64,000 nt of DNA, taken from assembly GCA_934157235.1 (NCBI GenBank), contig CAKPHH010000002.1, positions 248,001 to 312,000 of the forward strand. The letters are read 5' to 3'. Shown here one piece after another: positions 48,207 to 57,411 of this stretch; the first letter of the stretch is position 1; every line of letters starts with the position of its first letter. This DNA is from an uncultured Bacilli bacterium. Lineage in GTDB: Bacteria > Bacillota_I > Bacilli_A > RF39 > UBA660. Below the pieces are notes generated by a model. That model searched no databases and had not been told where the DNA came from. It was given only the letters and a program-made list of their open reading frames with translations. The translations under genes and the position numbers were made by a program.

Positions 48207-49006
48207 TGAAGATAAGAGTTTTAAGCGCAATAGCAATGATTGCGATAGCAGCACCATTATTAATAATTGGAGGAGAAGTATTTGCAGTATTTATGACAAT
48301 ACTTGCGATAGCTGGGTTATATGAGTTAATTCATATAAGAGAAAGTAAAAGGAAGTTTCCATTTTTAATGAAAGTGTTTGCTTATTTATTAGTTATATTT
48401 TTAGCAATGAATAATTTTGATTCTATAGAATTTGTTTATAATGTAGATTATAGAGTTATGTCATTTGTTATATTTGCTTTTTTAGCATCTATGGTATTTA
48501 TTAAAGATAGAGAAAAATATGATTTAATGGATGCATTATTCTTAGTTGGATCAGTATTTTTTGTAGGACTTAGTTTTAATTTAATGATTATTACACGTAA
48601 TTTTGATATTAAATATATTATTTATTTACTATTAATAACAACTATGACTGATACATTTGCATTATTTACAGGAATGTTTATTGGTAAAAATAAACTTGCT
48701 CCAACTATTTCTCCGAAAAAAACAATAGAGGGATTTATTGGTGGTGCTTTGATGGGAACATTTATTGCAACATCTTTCTATGTAACAGTTATTAATCAAA
48801 CTAAATCTTTAGTATTGGTTATATTAGTTACATTCTTACTTTCTTGTGTTGGACAATTAGGAGATTTAGTATTTTCATTTATAAAAAGGGAATATGGAAA
48901 GAAAGATTTTTCTAATTTAATACCTGGACATGGAGGAATTCTAGATCGCTTTGATAGTTTAATTTTTGTGGTTTTAGCATTTATTTTAGTACATAGTATT
49001 ATTTAG
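48206..49006 (+). CDS. cdsA: Phosphatidate cytidylyltransferase
   Basis: A 266-residue membrane enzyme with about eight helices, making CDP-diacylglycerol for phospholipids. The signature near the C-terminus is SFIKREYGKKDFSNLIPGHGG..DRFDSLIF, and SPKKTIEGFIGG is conserved upstream. Placed between uppS and rseP; in B. subtilis dxr lies between cdsA and rseP, but here the next gene starts after 9 nt. Confidence 0.96.
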   Translation: MKIRVLSAIAMIAIAAPLLIIGGEVFAVFMTILAIAGLYELIHIRESKRKFPFLMKVFAYLLVIFLAMNNFDSIEFVYNVDYRVMSFVIFAFLASMVFIKDREKYDLMDALFLVGSVFFVGLSFNLMIITRNFDIKYIIYLLLITTMTDTFALFTGMFIGKNKLAPTISPKKTIEGFIGGALMGTFIATSFYVTVINQTKSLVLVILVTFLLSCVGQLGDLVFSFIKREYGKKDFSNLIPGHGGILDRFDSLIFVVLAFILVHSII

Positions 49007-49015
49007 GAGGAAGAA

Positions 49016-50068
49016 ATGAGCATTATATTAAATTTATTATTGTTTATTGTCATTTTAGGATTTATAGTACTTGTTCATGAGTTTGGACATTTTATATTTG
49101 CTAAAATGAATGGTGTTTATGTTTATGAATTTGCGATAGGTATGGGACCTAAACTATTTAGTAAAAAAGGTAAGGAAACTGAATATTCTATTAGAGCTGT
49201 TCCTATTGGGGGATTTTGTCAATTAGCTGGAGAAGATTTAGATGATGATGATGCTAAGAAAGTTCCTAAAAATAGGAGATTACAAGCTAAGAGTGCTTGG
49301 CAAAGATTTTTAATCATGTTTTTTGGAGCTGGTAATAATTTTATTTCAGCAATTCTTATTATATTTGTAATTGGTTTATGTTGGGGTAGTACTTCAATGA
49401 AACCGGTTATTACTACTGTGGAAAAAGGTTATCCAGCATATGAAGCAGGTATAACTTCTGGAGATATAGTTAAGAGTATTAATGGACATAAAGTTACTTA
49501 CGTTGATGATATTTCTTTATATTTAGCTGTTAGTGATACTTCTAAAAAAGTTAGTATTGAAGTAGAAAAGAAAGATGGTAGTGTAGAGACTTATAAGTTT
49601 AAGCCTAAAAAAGTAGAAGTAAAAGGACAAGAGACATATAAGTATGGAATTGGTATGCAGCAAGAAAAATTACATGGATTTGTTAATGCAATAAAGTATA
49701 CTGGTAAAAAGACTAGCGCTATATTTAAACAAATGGCTGTTACAGTTGAATATTTATTTACTGGTAGAATTAGATTAAATCAATTATCTGGACCGGTTGG
49801 AATTTATTCAATAGTTGGAGAACAAAGTAAAGCAGGAGTTGCTAGTGTTTTATATTTAGTAGCACTTTTAAGTATTAATGTTGGTTTTATTAATTTATTA
49901 CCTTTACCAGCTTTTGATGGAGGACATATTTTGTTTATAATTATAGAGAAGATTAAAGGATCACCTGTTAGTCCAGAATTGGAAACAAAGATACATACAG
50001 TTGGATTGATTTTATTAATGTTATTAATGGTAATAGTTACTATTAATGATATTATTAGGTTATTTTAA
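49016..50068 (+). CDS. rseP: Site-2 protease RseP/RasP
   Basis: A 350-residue intramembrane zinc metalloprotease. HEFGH (21-25) is the zinc motif in the first helix, a PDZ domain lies at about 130-205 (PAYEAGITSGDIVKSINGH), and LLPLPAFDGGHI (about 297) provides the third zinc ligand. It cleaves anti-sigma factors and signal peptide remnants. GGAGGAAG precedes the start. Same order as B. subtilis except that dxr is missing. Confidence 0.96.
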   Translation: MSIILNLLLFIVILGFIVLVHEFGHFIFAKMNGVYVYEFAIGMGPKLFSKKGKETEYSIRAVPIGGFCQLAGEDLDDDDAKKVPKNRRLQAKSAWQRFLIMFFGAGNNFISAILIIFVIGLCWGSTSMKPVITTVEKGYPAYEAGITSGDIVKSINGHKVTYVDDISLYLAVSDTSKKVSIEVEKKDGSVETYKFKPKKVEVKGQETYKYGIGMQQEKLHGFVNAIKYTGKKTSAIFKQMAVTVEYLFTGRIRLNQLSGPVGIYSIVGEQSKAGVASVLYLVALLSINVGFINLLPLPAFDGGHILFIIIEKIKGSPVSPELETKIHTVGLILLMLLMVIVTINDIIRLF

Positions 50069-50094
50069 AATATAGAGAATAGAGAGGGATTATT

Positions 50095-50499
50095 ATGACA
50101 ATAGTTTATATCGTATTGGGTTGTATAATTGTTGTTTCATTAGTGGTAGGGATTATTTTGACTAAAAAAGAAAATAAGGCTACTGGAGCAAATGCTTCTT
50201 TAATTCAACAAGAGAGTGTTAATGGAGCGATAGAGATGCTTAAAGAGAGTAGTAATGTAAATACTAATAGTCCTGTTGATACTGTTAATCAGACAGTAGA
50301 TGTTATGACTCCACCTGTTGTTTCGAGTCCTGTTTCTACTAGTGTTACTCCTTTACCTGTTGATAATCCAGTAGGAGAGAGTGTAGTAAGTACTCCTGTT
50401 AATAATGTAGTACAACAAGTACCTAATGTAGAGAATCAAGCTATTGTTACACCGACTGTACTTGTACAAAGTGTTGAAGATGATAGTGAAGTGTTATAA
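50095..50499 (+). CDS. Single-pass membrane protein with Pro/Val/Ser-rich tail
   Basis: A 134-residue protein. N-terminal transmembrane helix (2-23), then a low-complexity tail rich in Val, Pro, Ser and Thr (MTPPVVSSPVSTSVTPLPV) without a sorting motif. No family recognised. Its stop overlaps the start of the class B sortase by 1 nt, so the two are co-translated; it may be a partner or scaffold of that sortase. Confidence 0.55.
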   Translation: MTIVYIVLGCIIVVSLVVGIILTKKENKATGANASLIQQESVNGAIEMLKESSNVNTNSPVDTVNQTVDVMTPPVVSSPVSTSVTPLPVDNPVGESVVSTPVNNVVQQVPNVENQAIVTPTVLVQSVEDDSEVL

Positions 50500-51464
50500 T
50501 GAAAAAGATTGGGCAGTTTATTGTTAATGGTTTAAAAAGTATTATTAAAGGCTTTTATTCTTTTTGCACTGTTTTGGCTAAGGGCTTTTTCTTCTTTCCA
50601 AAACAGTTTTTCTTATTGCTTAAGAAGATATTTAAGAATAGTAAGACTTTAGATAAAATAGTTAAACATTATGAAAAAAGACAATTACAACCAGAGTTTT
50701 GTTTGTTGTTTATTTTATACTTTTTAGTAGCTTGTACTTTAATTAATATTTTATATATAAGACCTAATCAAGTTGTACATAACTTTGATATTTATTCTGG
50801 ACAAAGTACTAATGATTCTGTTCCTCATAGTGTTAGGAAAAATACAACGATAGATTTACTTGATGATAATCCTTATAGAAAGTTTGCTAGAACAAAGTTA
50901 GAGGATGTTAACTTAGAGGAGTTAGAAAAGAAAAACTCAGATACAGTTGCTTGGATTAGCGTTGATGGGACTTCTATTAATTATCCAGTTGTACAAAGTA
51001 CAGATAATGATTATTATTTAAAACATTCATTTATGAAAAGTAAAACTTTAAATGGATGGATATTTATGGATTATCGGAATAATCCTTATATGGAAGATAA
51101 AAATACTGTTTTTTATGGACATAATTTACCTAATAAAACAGCATTTGGTTCTTTAGAAAATATCTTTACAAAAGATTGGTTAGATAATTCTAATAAATCA
51201 ATTATTATTTTAAATGGAGATAAAAAATACTATTATAGAGTATTTTCTGCATATTATACAACTCCAGAAGTTTATTATTTACAAAGAGATTTTAATAATC
51301 TGGATGAGTATAAAGAGTTTTTAAAGACAATTGTTTCTAGAAATATATTAGATATAGATACAGAAGTTACAGTTAGTGATCAAATTATTACTTTATCTAC
51401 TTGTAATGATGGCAGTTCAGGTAGAAAAGTAGTTCACGCTAAATTAATTAAAACCTATTTATAG
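50499..51464 (+). CDS. srtB: Class B sortase
   Basis: A 321-residue transpeptidase with an unusually long N-terminal cytoplasmic part (~65 residues, Lys/Phe-rich), a transmembrane helix (about 67-87) and a catalytic domain with His208 (FYGHNLPNKTAFGSL), Cys302 (TLSTCNDGSSGRKVV) and Arg309. Class B sortases attach haem-uptake or pilus-type proteins with NPQTN-like motifs, or substrates of unknown type. No obvious substrate is adjacent. The window thus has two different sortases; this one has the full catalytic triad. Confidence 0.92.
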   Translation: MKKIGQFIVNGLKSIIKGFYSFCTVLAKGFFFFPKQFFLLLKKIFKNSKTLDKIVKHYEKRQLQPEFCLLFILYFLVACTLINILYIRPNQVVHNFDIYSGQSTNDSVPHSVRKNTTIDLLDDNPYRKFARTKLEDVNLEELEKKNSDTVAWISVDGTSINYPVVQSTDNDYYLKHSFMKSKTLNGWIFMDYRNNPYMEDKNTVFYGHNLPNKTAFGSLENIFTKDWLDNSNKSIIILNGDKKYYYRVFSAYYTTPEVYYLQRDFNNLDEYKEFLKTIVSRNILDIDTEVTVSDQIITLSTCNDGSSGRKVVHAKLIKTYL

Positions 51465-51480
51465 ATGTTATTATAAAAAT

Positions 51481-51515
51481 AAAAAGAAACATTTATTTGA
51501 TTATGTTTCTTTTTT
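51481..51515. terminator. Bidirectional terminator after srtB
   Basis: AAAAAGAAACAT and ATGTTTCTTTTT with a 10-nt loop, flanked by T on both strands. Confidence 0.9.
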
Positions 51516-52146
51516 ATAAGGCATTTTCAATATACTCAACTATGTTGTATATGGCATTGATAATTTCAAATTCATTATCTATTAATTTTTTATAGTCGTT
51601 ATAGATAACTGCTTTTCCAGATAGATTGAATAAGTTTATCTTTTTTGAATTATAATATTCTTCTTCACAATTTATTGTTATTAGATTAGCAATTGTATTT
51701 ATATAAGAATTGATGATTTTATCATTTTGATTGTCATTAAGATTATTAATAATATTTTTATAATTTAAAACTCGATTGGTAAAATCTAGATTTTTATAGG
51801 TTATAGTATTTTGATTTTTTTCTAGTAACAGAAGATTATCTTTTGAATTTAGAGAGTTTGATATTTTTAGGATTAGGTTGTTATAACTGGAATAATTGTT
51901 GTTGGTTTTATATTTATCTTTTAATACATAGATATTGTTTTCTTTTGTACATATTCTTTCTAAAATACTATATGTATTTGTCATGGCTATTTGATATTTT
52001 TGTTGTAATTCTTTCATTTCATCTGTTGTTATGTTTATTGGTGTTTGTTCATTGTATGAGTTTATAATAAAGTTTGTTAGTATTATTAATAGTATTATGG
52101 AAATAAATATTATTGTTTTTAAAATTATTGGTTTATTTTTATTCAT
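51514..52146 (-). CDS. Single-pass membrane protein of unknown function
   Basis: A 210-residue protein: N-terminal transmembrane helix (8-28), then an extracytoplasmic, Asn/Ile/Lys-rich helical region with two Cys (ERICTKE, INCEEEYY). No family recognised. Divergent from priA and convergent with srtB. AGGAG precedes the ATG at 52146. Confidence 0.6.
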   Translation of the reverse strand: MNKNKPIILKTIIFISIILLIILTNFIINSYNEQTPINITTDEMKELQQKYQIAMTNTYSILERICTKENNIYVLKDKYKTNNNYSSYNNLILKISNSLNSKDNLLLLEKNQNTITYKNLDFTNRVLNYKNIINNLNDNQNDKIINSYINTIANLITINCEEEYYNSKKINLFNLSGKAVIYNDYKKLIDNEFEIINAIYNIVEYIENAL

Positions 52147-52202
52147 AGAAAACTCCTTTTATTAATTCTAACATAGATTTTTAATAAATAGTTAAGAATT
52201 AT

Positions 52203-52230
52203 TTGGAAGAGAACATTTTTTTAGTATAAT
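52203..52230 (+). promoter_or_regulatory. Promoter of the priA-rpe run
   Basis: TTGGAA, 16-nt spacer, TATAAT, 36 nt before the TTG start of priA. Confidence 0.6.
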
Positions 52231-52265
52231 ATTAGTGAGGGAACTTTTATGGAGGAGGTGATACT

Positions 52266-54434
52266 TTGATTATTGGAGTTTTAGTAGAGTTATCAAATAA
52301 GAATATAGATAAGATTTTTGATTATAGTGTTCCAGATAATTTAAAAGATAAAATTAAAGTAGGTATTAGAGTAAAAGTACCTTTTGGGAAGATGGAACTA
52401 GAAGGGTTTGTTATAGAGATTAAGAATTCTAGTGATATTTCAGTTAAAGATATTTTAGAGGTTGTTGATGATGAAGTTATTTTAAATGAAGAGTTGTTGG
52501 AACTAGGTAAAAAGATTCAAGAAGATACTTTATCTACTTTAATTAGTTGTTACCAGATTATGTTACCTAAGGCTTTAAAGGCTAAGAATGGAATGGTTAT
52601 TAATAAGAAGTTTGATACTTATTATTATTTAAATAAAGATATTGTTTGTTATGGCAAACTTAGTGCTTCACAGGATAGGATTATTAATTTATGTATGGAG
52701 AAGGAATATGTTTTAAGAAAAGAGTTAGTTGATATATCTCTTAGTTCTCTTAATACTTTGATTAAGAAGAATATTTTACTTGAGAAGAAATTAGAACATT
52801 ATAGGCTTAGTTATAATGAAAAAATTGAGCCTAAAAAGGAACTTACAGAAGATCAGATGGAGGTTGTTAATGAGGTTTTATTAAATAAGGGATATTGTCC
52901 ATACTTATTGTATGGGGTTACTGGTTCAGGTAAAACAGAAGTTTATATGGAACTTATTGAGGATGCGTTAAATAGAGGAAAAACTAGTATTGTTTTAGTA
53001 CCGGAGATTAGTTTAACTCCACAAATGGTTTTACGTTTTCAAAAAAGATTTGGAGATAATATCGCAGCAATTCATTCAGCTTTATCTGATGGAGAGAAGT
53101 ATGATGAATGGAGGAGAATAGTTAAGGGAGAAGCAAAAATAGTTATTGGAGCGAGAAGTGCTATTTTTGCGCCTTTAAAAAATATTGGAATGATTATTAT
53201 AGATGAGGAACATAGTGATTCTTATAAACAGGATGATTCTAATCCTAGATATAGTGCTAAAGATGTTGCCCTTATAAGAGCAAAGTATCACGATTGTCCT
53301 TTAATAATGGGAAGTGCTACTCCTTCGTTAGAAGCTTTTGCGAGAGCTAAGAAGGGTGTTTTTAAATTATTAGAGTTACCTAATCGTATTAATGGGAAAG
53401 AACTTCCTAAAATTAATATTATTGATATGAATGAAATTATAAAGAAGACAAAGGGACATTTCTCAGAAGAGTTGTTGGCTGCTATTAGTTTAAGATTAAA
53501 GAAGAAGGAACAAGTTATATTACTACTTAATAGAAGAGGATATTCTTCATTTGTTACTTGTAAGAATTGTGGATATACATTTAAATGCCCTAATTGTGAT
53601 ATTACACTTACTTATCATAAAAGTAGTAGAACTTTAAGATGTCATTACTGTGGATATGGAACTAAAGTATACGATACTTGTCCTAATTGTCATGAGAAGT
53701 CTATTAATGACTTAGGCGTTGGTACAGAAAGAATAGAAGAAGAGTTAGGTAAGTTATTTCCAGAAAGTAGAATTTTAAGAATGGATTTTGATACAACTAG
53801 TAGAAAAGGTATGCATGAGAAGATGATTACAGCTTTTAAGAATCAAGAATATGATATTTTACTTGGTACGCAAATAGTTAGTAAAGGATTAGACTTTGAT
53901 AATGTTACTTTAGTAGGAGTAATAAATGCAGATACAAGTTTAAATATTCCAGACTTTAGAAGTAGTGAGACAACTTTTTCCTTACTAGCACAAGTTGCTG
54001 GTAGAGCTGGTAGAAGTACTAAAGAAGGAGAAGTTATTATTCAAACCTTTAATCCAGACCATTATGCAATTCAATATACTAAAAAACACGATTACTTAGG
54101 ATTTTATAATAAAGAAATGTTTATTAGAAGAGAATTAAAATATCCACCATTTTATTATATTTGTTACTTAAAAATATCAGGAAAAGATAGTGATTATATA
54201 TATGGAGAAGTTAATAAAATAAAGAAAGTATTAGAAAATAAATTAGAAAATACCATAATACTTGGACCTTCTCCTTGTGTAATATTTAAACTTAATAATA
54301 TTTATAGGTATGGAATAATTTTAAAATATAAAAAAGAAGATAATTTAAGGGAAGTTTTAGATAAAATTATTGATCATTATAAAGATAATAGTAAGCTTAA
54401 ACTTGATATTAATTTTAATCCTAGTCATTTTTAG
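52266..54434 (+). CDS. priA: Primosomal protein N' (replication restart helicase PriA)
   Basis: A 722-residue superfamily 2 DNA helicase. N-terminal 3' DNA-binding domain, Walker A YGVTGSGKTEVYM, DEEH box IIDEEHSDSYKQD, and two zinc-binding knots CKNCGYTFKCPNCDITL and CHYCGYGTKVYDTCPNCHE inside the helicase. QVAGRAGRSTKEGEV is motif VI. It reloads the replisome at stalled forks. Start is TTG 52266 after GGAGGAGGTGAT. First gene of a run like the B. subtilis priA-def-fmt-rsmB-rlmN-prpC-prkC-rsgA-rpe, but def does not follow. Confidence 0.96.
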   Translation: MIIGVLVELSNKNIDKIFDYSVPDNLKDKIKVGIRVKVPFGKMELEGFVIEIKNSSDISVKDILEVVDDEVILNEELLELGKKIQEDTLSTLISCYQIMLPKALKAKNGMVINKKFDTYYYLNKDIVCYGKLSASQDRIINLCMEKEYVLRKELVDISLSSLNTLIKKNILLEKKLEHYRLSYNEKIEPKKELTEDQMEVVNEVLLNKGYCPYLLYGVTGSGKTEVYMELIEDALNRGKTSIVLVPEISLTPQMVLRFQKRFGDNIAAIHSALSDGEKYDEWRRIVKGEAKIVIGARSAIFAPLKNIGMIIIDEEHSDSYKQDDSNPRYSAKDVALIRAKYHDCPLIMGSATPSLEAFARAKKGVFKLLELPNRINGKELPKINIIDMNEIIKKTKGHFSEELLAAISLRLKKKEQVILLLNRRGYSSFVTCKNCGYTFKCPNCDITLTYHKSSRTLRCHYCGYGTKVYDTCPNCHEKSINDLGVGTERIEEELGKLFPESRILRMDFDTTSRKGMHEKMITAFKNQEYDILLGTQIVSKGLDFDNVTLVGVINADTSLNIPDFRSSETTFSLLAQVAGRAGRSTKEGEVIIQTFNPDHYAIQYTKKHDYLGFYNKEMFIRRELKYPPFYYICYLKISGKDSDYIYGEVNKIKKVLENKLENTIILGPSPCVIFKLNNIYRYGIILKYKKEDNLREVLDKIIDHYKDNSKLKLDINFNPSHF

Positions 54435-54444
54435 AAAAATATGA

Positions 54445-54462
54445 TATTCTATTAATAGAATA
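54445..54462. repeat. Perfect 18-nt palindrome after priA
   Basis: TATTCTATT followed by its exact reverse complement AATAGAATA, 11 nt after the priA stop and 50 nt before the next gene. No T-run follows. It could be an operator or part of a weak terminator. A second small hairpin, AAGGAA/TTCCTT, lies at 54477-54494. Confidence 0.6.
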
Positions 54463-54511
54463 GTCGGTATTTGTCGAAGGAACTTTCTTTCCTTAAGGTT
54501 GGTGAGTAGTT

Positions 54512-55687
54512 ATGCTAGAACGTATTTTTAAAAGAAGAGATGTTTTAGAATTTGTTGATGAAGTTATATCTAGTAGTAATTATCATAATAAAGTAAGTTC
54601 TTACTATGATAGATACGAGAATTTTTATGGTTCTTCATGCACTCTTTTTTTATTTTTTGATGCTTTATATAAATATAAAATAATAATAGATGATGAAAGT
54701 TATTTAAATGAATATATAATGCAAGTTAGAAAATTATTAAAAAAACTAGATTATGTTAATGATATTAATGATGGAATAAATAAAGTTATTGGGAAAATAT
54801 GCGCTTTAAAATTAGGATTATCGGATAGAGAAGATGATTTAGCTAAAGAATATATTATTAAATATATTTATGATAAATATATTGTTAAAGGGTATGTATT
54901 TCATGGGTTACCTAGTATTTATAAAGAACAAATATTAAAATTTGGAATGATACCAGAACAATATCATAATACATATGATAAGTTTATTGAAATAAATAGA
55001 ATATTTTCTAAAAATGAAATGGAAAATATTATGAATAAGAACTTTAATGAAGATTATGTTTCTTTTACAGATAATTTTGCTTTAGGATGTTTTTATGCTT
55101 TTGCTAGTCCAATGTATTTTTATAGATTAGTTGGAGATAGTGGTATTAATAGTAAGAATTATGATGAATTAGCTTATTTTAAGAATGATTATTTTGGATG
55201 CTTTAATAATTTGAATTTATTAATGAAGAAAGCTAAATTAAATGATAGTCAGAAGAAGATAGTTATGAGAAGTTGTTTTGAGGAATGGAGATTACTTAAG
55301 ACTGATATTTCTACTGTTAGTATTATGATGATTAAAAGAAGTTTAGTAGGAGTAGATAGTTTAAAAGAAATAGATGAGATAGTTAATAATAGTTCTTCTT
55401 GTGATTTAGGTACTTCTATTGGAAAAATATTTAATGCTTGTAATAATAAGATAGAAGTTAGACAAAAAATTAATCCTAGTGATATTAAGTTTATTAATAT
55501 TAATAATTATAAAGCGATTATGGTTTATAAGAAAAAGATGTTAGAGGATGTTAGAAATAGACAGGATAGTTATAATAGTGATAAAATAGTTAATGCGTAT
55601 GGAAAAGCTTCTATTTTAATGTTAATGGGTTCTATACTTATTACTTTAGGAGTTATTATTACGATTATAATGATTAGCAAGGGATGA
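54512..55687 (+). CDS. Unknown protein with ADP-ribosyltransferase-like motif and C-terminal membrane anchor
   Basis: A 391-residue protein in the place of def between priA and fmt. Residues 1-125 are helical. At about 130 comes GYVFHGLPSIYKEQILKFGM, then EDYVSFTDNFALGCFYAFAS at about 190. The HG..S.Y...I...G(M/L) pattern and a later Y-S-F-T/YA segment recall the H-Y strands of diphtheria-toxin/PARP-fold ADP-ribosyltransferases. A possible Glu for the third position was not identified. One C-terminal helix (about 365-388) makes it tail-anchored with its bulk in the cytoplasm. Its end overlaps the first fmt ATG. The ART assignment is weak and needs structural checking. Confidence 0.4.
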   Translation: MLERIFKRRDVLEFVDEVISSSNYHNKVSSYYDRYENFYGSSCTLFLFFDALYKYKIIIDDESYLNEYIMQVRKLLKKLDYVNDINDGINKVIGKICALKLGLSDREDDLAKEYIIKYIYDKYIVKGYVFHGLPSIYKEQILKFGMIPEQYHNTYDKFIEINRIFSKNEMENIMNKNFNEDYVSFTDNFALGCFYAFASPMYFYRLVGDSGINSKNYDELAYFKNDYFGCFNNLNLLMKKAKLNDSQKKIVMRSCFEEWRLLKTDISTVSIMMIKRSLVGVDSLKEIDEIVNNSSSCDLGTSIGKIFNACNNKIEVRQKINPSDIKFININNYKAIMVYKKKMLEDVRNRQDSYNSDKIVNAYGKASILMLMGSILITLGVIITIIMISKG

Positions 55688-55692
55688 TATTA

Positions 55693-56631
55693 ATGAATAA
55701 AATTAAAGTTGTTTTTATGGGTACTCCGGATTTTGCAGTTCCAGTACTTGAAGGTTTAATAGAAAATTATGAAGTAGTTGGAGTTGTTAGTCAACCAGAT
55801 AAGAGAGTAGGAAGAAAACAAGAGTTAGTTAATACACCAATAAAAGAAGTGGCTCTTAAGCATAATATTTTAGTATTTCAACCTGAGAAGATAAAAGAAG
55901 ATTATGAAGATATATTAAAACTTAATCCAGATATTATAGTTACTTGTGCATATGGACAAATTATACCTAGTGCAATATTAGATTATCCTAGACTTGGATG
56001 TATAAATGTACATGCATCATTACTTCCTAAATTAAGAGGAGGAGCACCAATACATAAAGCAATTATAGATGGATATAGTAAGACTGGTATTACTATTATG
56101 TATATGGATAAAAAGATGGATAATGGAGATATTATTTCTACTAGTGAGACTGAGATATTAGATAGTGATAATTTAGAGAGTTTACATGATAGACTTAGTA
56201 TTATGGGAAGAGATTTATTACTTGAGACTATGCCTGGTATTATAAATGGAACAAATAAAAGAATTAAACAAAATGAAGAAGAAGTTACTTATGCTTATAA
56301 TATAAAAAGAGAAGAAGAGCATATAGATTTAAGTAAAACTAGAAGAGAAGTATTTAACCAAATAAGAGGATTATCTCCAGTACCTGGGGCTAATTTATTA
56401 GTAGATGGTGATGAATTTAAAATATATAGAGCAGAGATTAGTGAGAGAAAATTTACTAATAAAGAAATTGGAGAAGTAACAGGACTTTATAAAGAGGGTA
56501 TAGGTGTTATGACTCAAGATGGAGAAATAATACTTACAGATATAAAACCATTTGGTAAAAAGAGAATGAGTGCTTCTAGTTATATAAATGGTTTAAGAGA
56601 TAAGAGTTTAATTGGTAAGGTGTTAAAATAG
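55693..56631 (+). CDS. fmt: Methionyl-tRNA formyltransferase
   Basis: A 312-residue enzyme formylating initiator Met-tRNA. N-terminal VVFMGTPDFAVPVLEGL, the folate-binding NVHASLLPKLRGGAPIHKAI and MDKKMDNGDII are diagnostic; the C-terminal domain ends GRVKxx-like KSLIGKVLK. ATG 55684 overlaps the previous stop; AGGGATGAT better fits ATG 55693. Its usual partner def is not in this run and must be elsewhere. Confidence 0.96.
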   Translation: MNKIKVVFMGTPDFAVPVLEGLIENYEVVGVVSQPDKRVGRKQELVNTPIKEVALKHNILVFQPEKIKEDYEDILKLNPDIIVTCAYGQIIPSAILDYPRLGCINVHASLLPKLRGGAPIHKAIIDGYSKTGITIMYMDKKMDNGDIISTSETEILDSDNLESLHDRLSIMGRDLLLETMPGIINGTNKRIKQNEEEVTYAYNIKREEEHIDLSKTRREVFNQIRGLSPVPGANLLVDGDEFKIYRAEISERKFTNKEIGEVTGLYKEGIGVMTQDGEIILTDIKPFGKKRMSASSYINGLRDKSLIGKVLK

Positions 56632-57357
56632 ATGAAGAAAATAAAAGAAGTAGTAAAGAAAATTATTGAGACAATAAAAGAATTAAAGAAGACTCCTAAA
56701 GGAAGAGCAATACTTTTCTTTGGCTTTTATTTTATATTTTTCTTGACTTTAGCAATTTTAGCAAGAATGTCTCCTAGAAGTAATAATTATGTAGATGATA
56801 ATAGTAATAAGAAAAATGATGGTTTATCAGTAGAAAAAGTTGAGACTGCTAATTATAAGTTTAATTATATTATTAAAATAGATAATGAGACTTATGAGTA
56901 TGTGGGAGAAAGAATAGAGGATAAGGAATTATTTACTTTTAATGGTGGAGAATATTATAAAGATAATGATGAGTACTATAAGAAAGGTCTTAGTAGTTGG
57001 GTTAAAGTAGATAGTCCTTACAAGTATAGAGAGTTTTTAGATTTTAAGCGGATTAATGAAATATTTGCAGAGGCAACGTCTGTTTCAAAGACAGAGTTTG
57101 ATTCTGGAGAAATTAGTTATCTTTTTAAAATAGCTAGTGCTAGTATTTCTAAGAGTATTGATGGTACTGATATAGATATAGATGATATACCAAATGAACT
57201 TAATTTTGTTTCTAATAATGAAGGAGAGCTTTATAAAATAGAGTTAGATTTAAGTAGCTATGGTAAGTATAAGAATATATGTAAAGAAAAGTTTAATATT
57301 GTGTTAAATTATAGTGATTTTGGTGAAGTTAGTGAGATTGTTAATCCAATAGATTAG
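56632..57357 (+). CDS. Single-pass membrane protein of unknown function (in the rsmB slot)
   Basis: A 241-residue protein: basic helical head (1-28), transmembrane helix (about 29-46), then an extracytoplasmic domain of about 190 residues rich in Tyr, Asp, Lys and Ser (YEYVGERIEDKELFTFNGGE, YYKKGLSSWVKVDSP). No family recognised. It begins directly after the fmt stop. In B. subtilis rsmB occupies this position; an rRNA methyltransferase is excluded here by topology. Confidence 0.6.
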   Translation: MKKIKEVVKKIIETIKELKKTPKGRAILFFGFYFIFFLTLAILARMSPRSNNYVDDNSNKKNDGLSVEKVETANYKFNYIIKIDNETYEYVGERIEDKELFTFNGGEYYKDNDEYYKKGLSSWVKVDSPYKYREFLDFKRINEIFAEATSVSKTEFDSGEISYLFKIASASISKSIDGTDIDIDDIPNELNFVSNNEGELYKIELDLSSYGKYKNICKEKFNIVLNYSDFGEVSEIVNPID

Positions 57358-57375
57358 CAATTTTTTTATGTTCTA

Positions 57376-57384
57376 TGATATAAT
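57376..57384 (+). promoter_or_regulatory. Extended -10 promoter before rlmN
   Basis: TGATATAAT, exact TGn-TATAAT, 28 nt before the rlmN start, so rlmN-rpe may be transcribed separately from priA-fmt. Confidence 0.55.
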
Positions 57385-57411
57385 AATTTGTAGATTGATG
57401 GGTGATTTATA

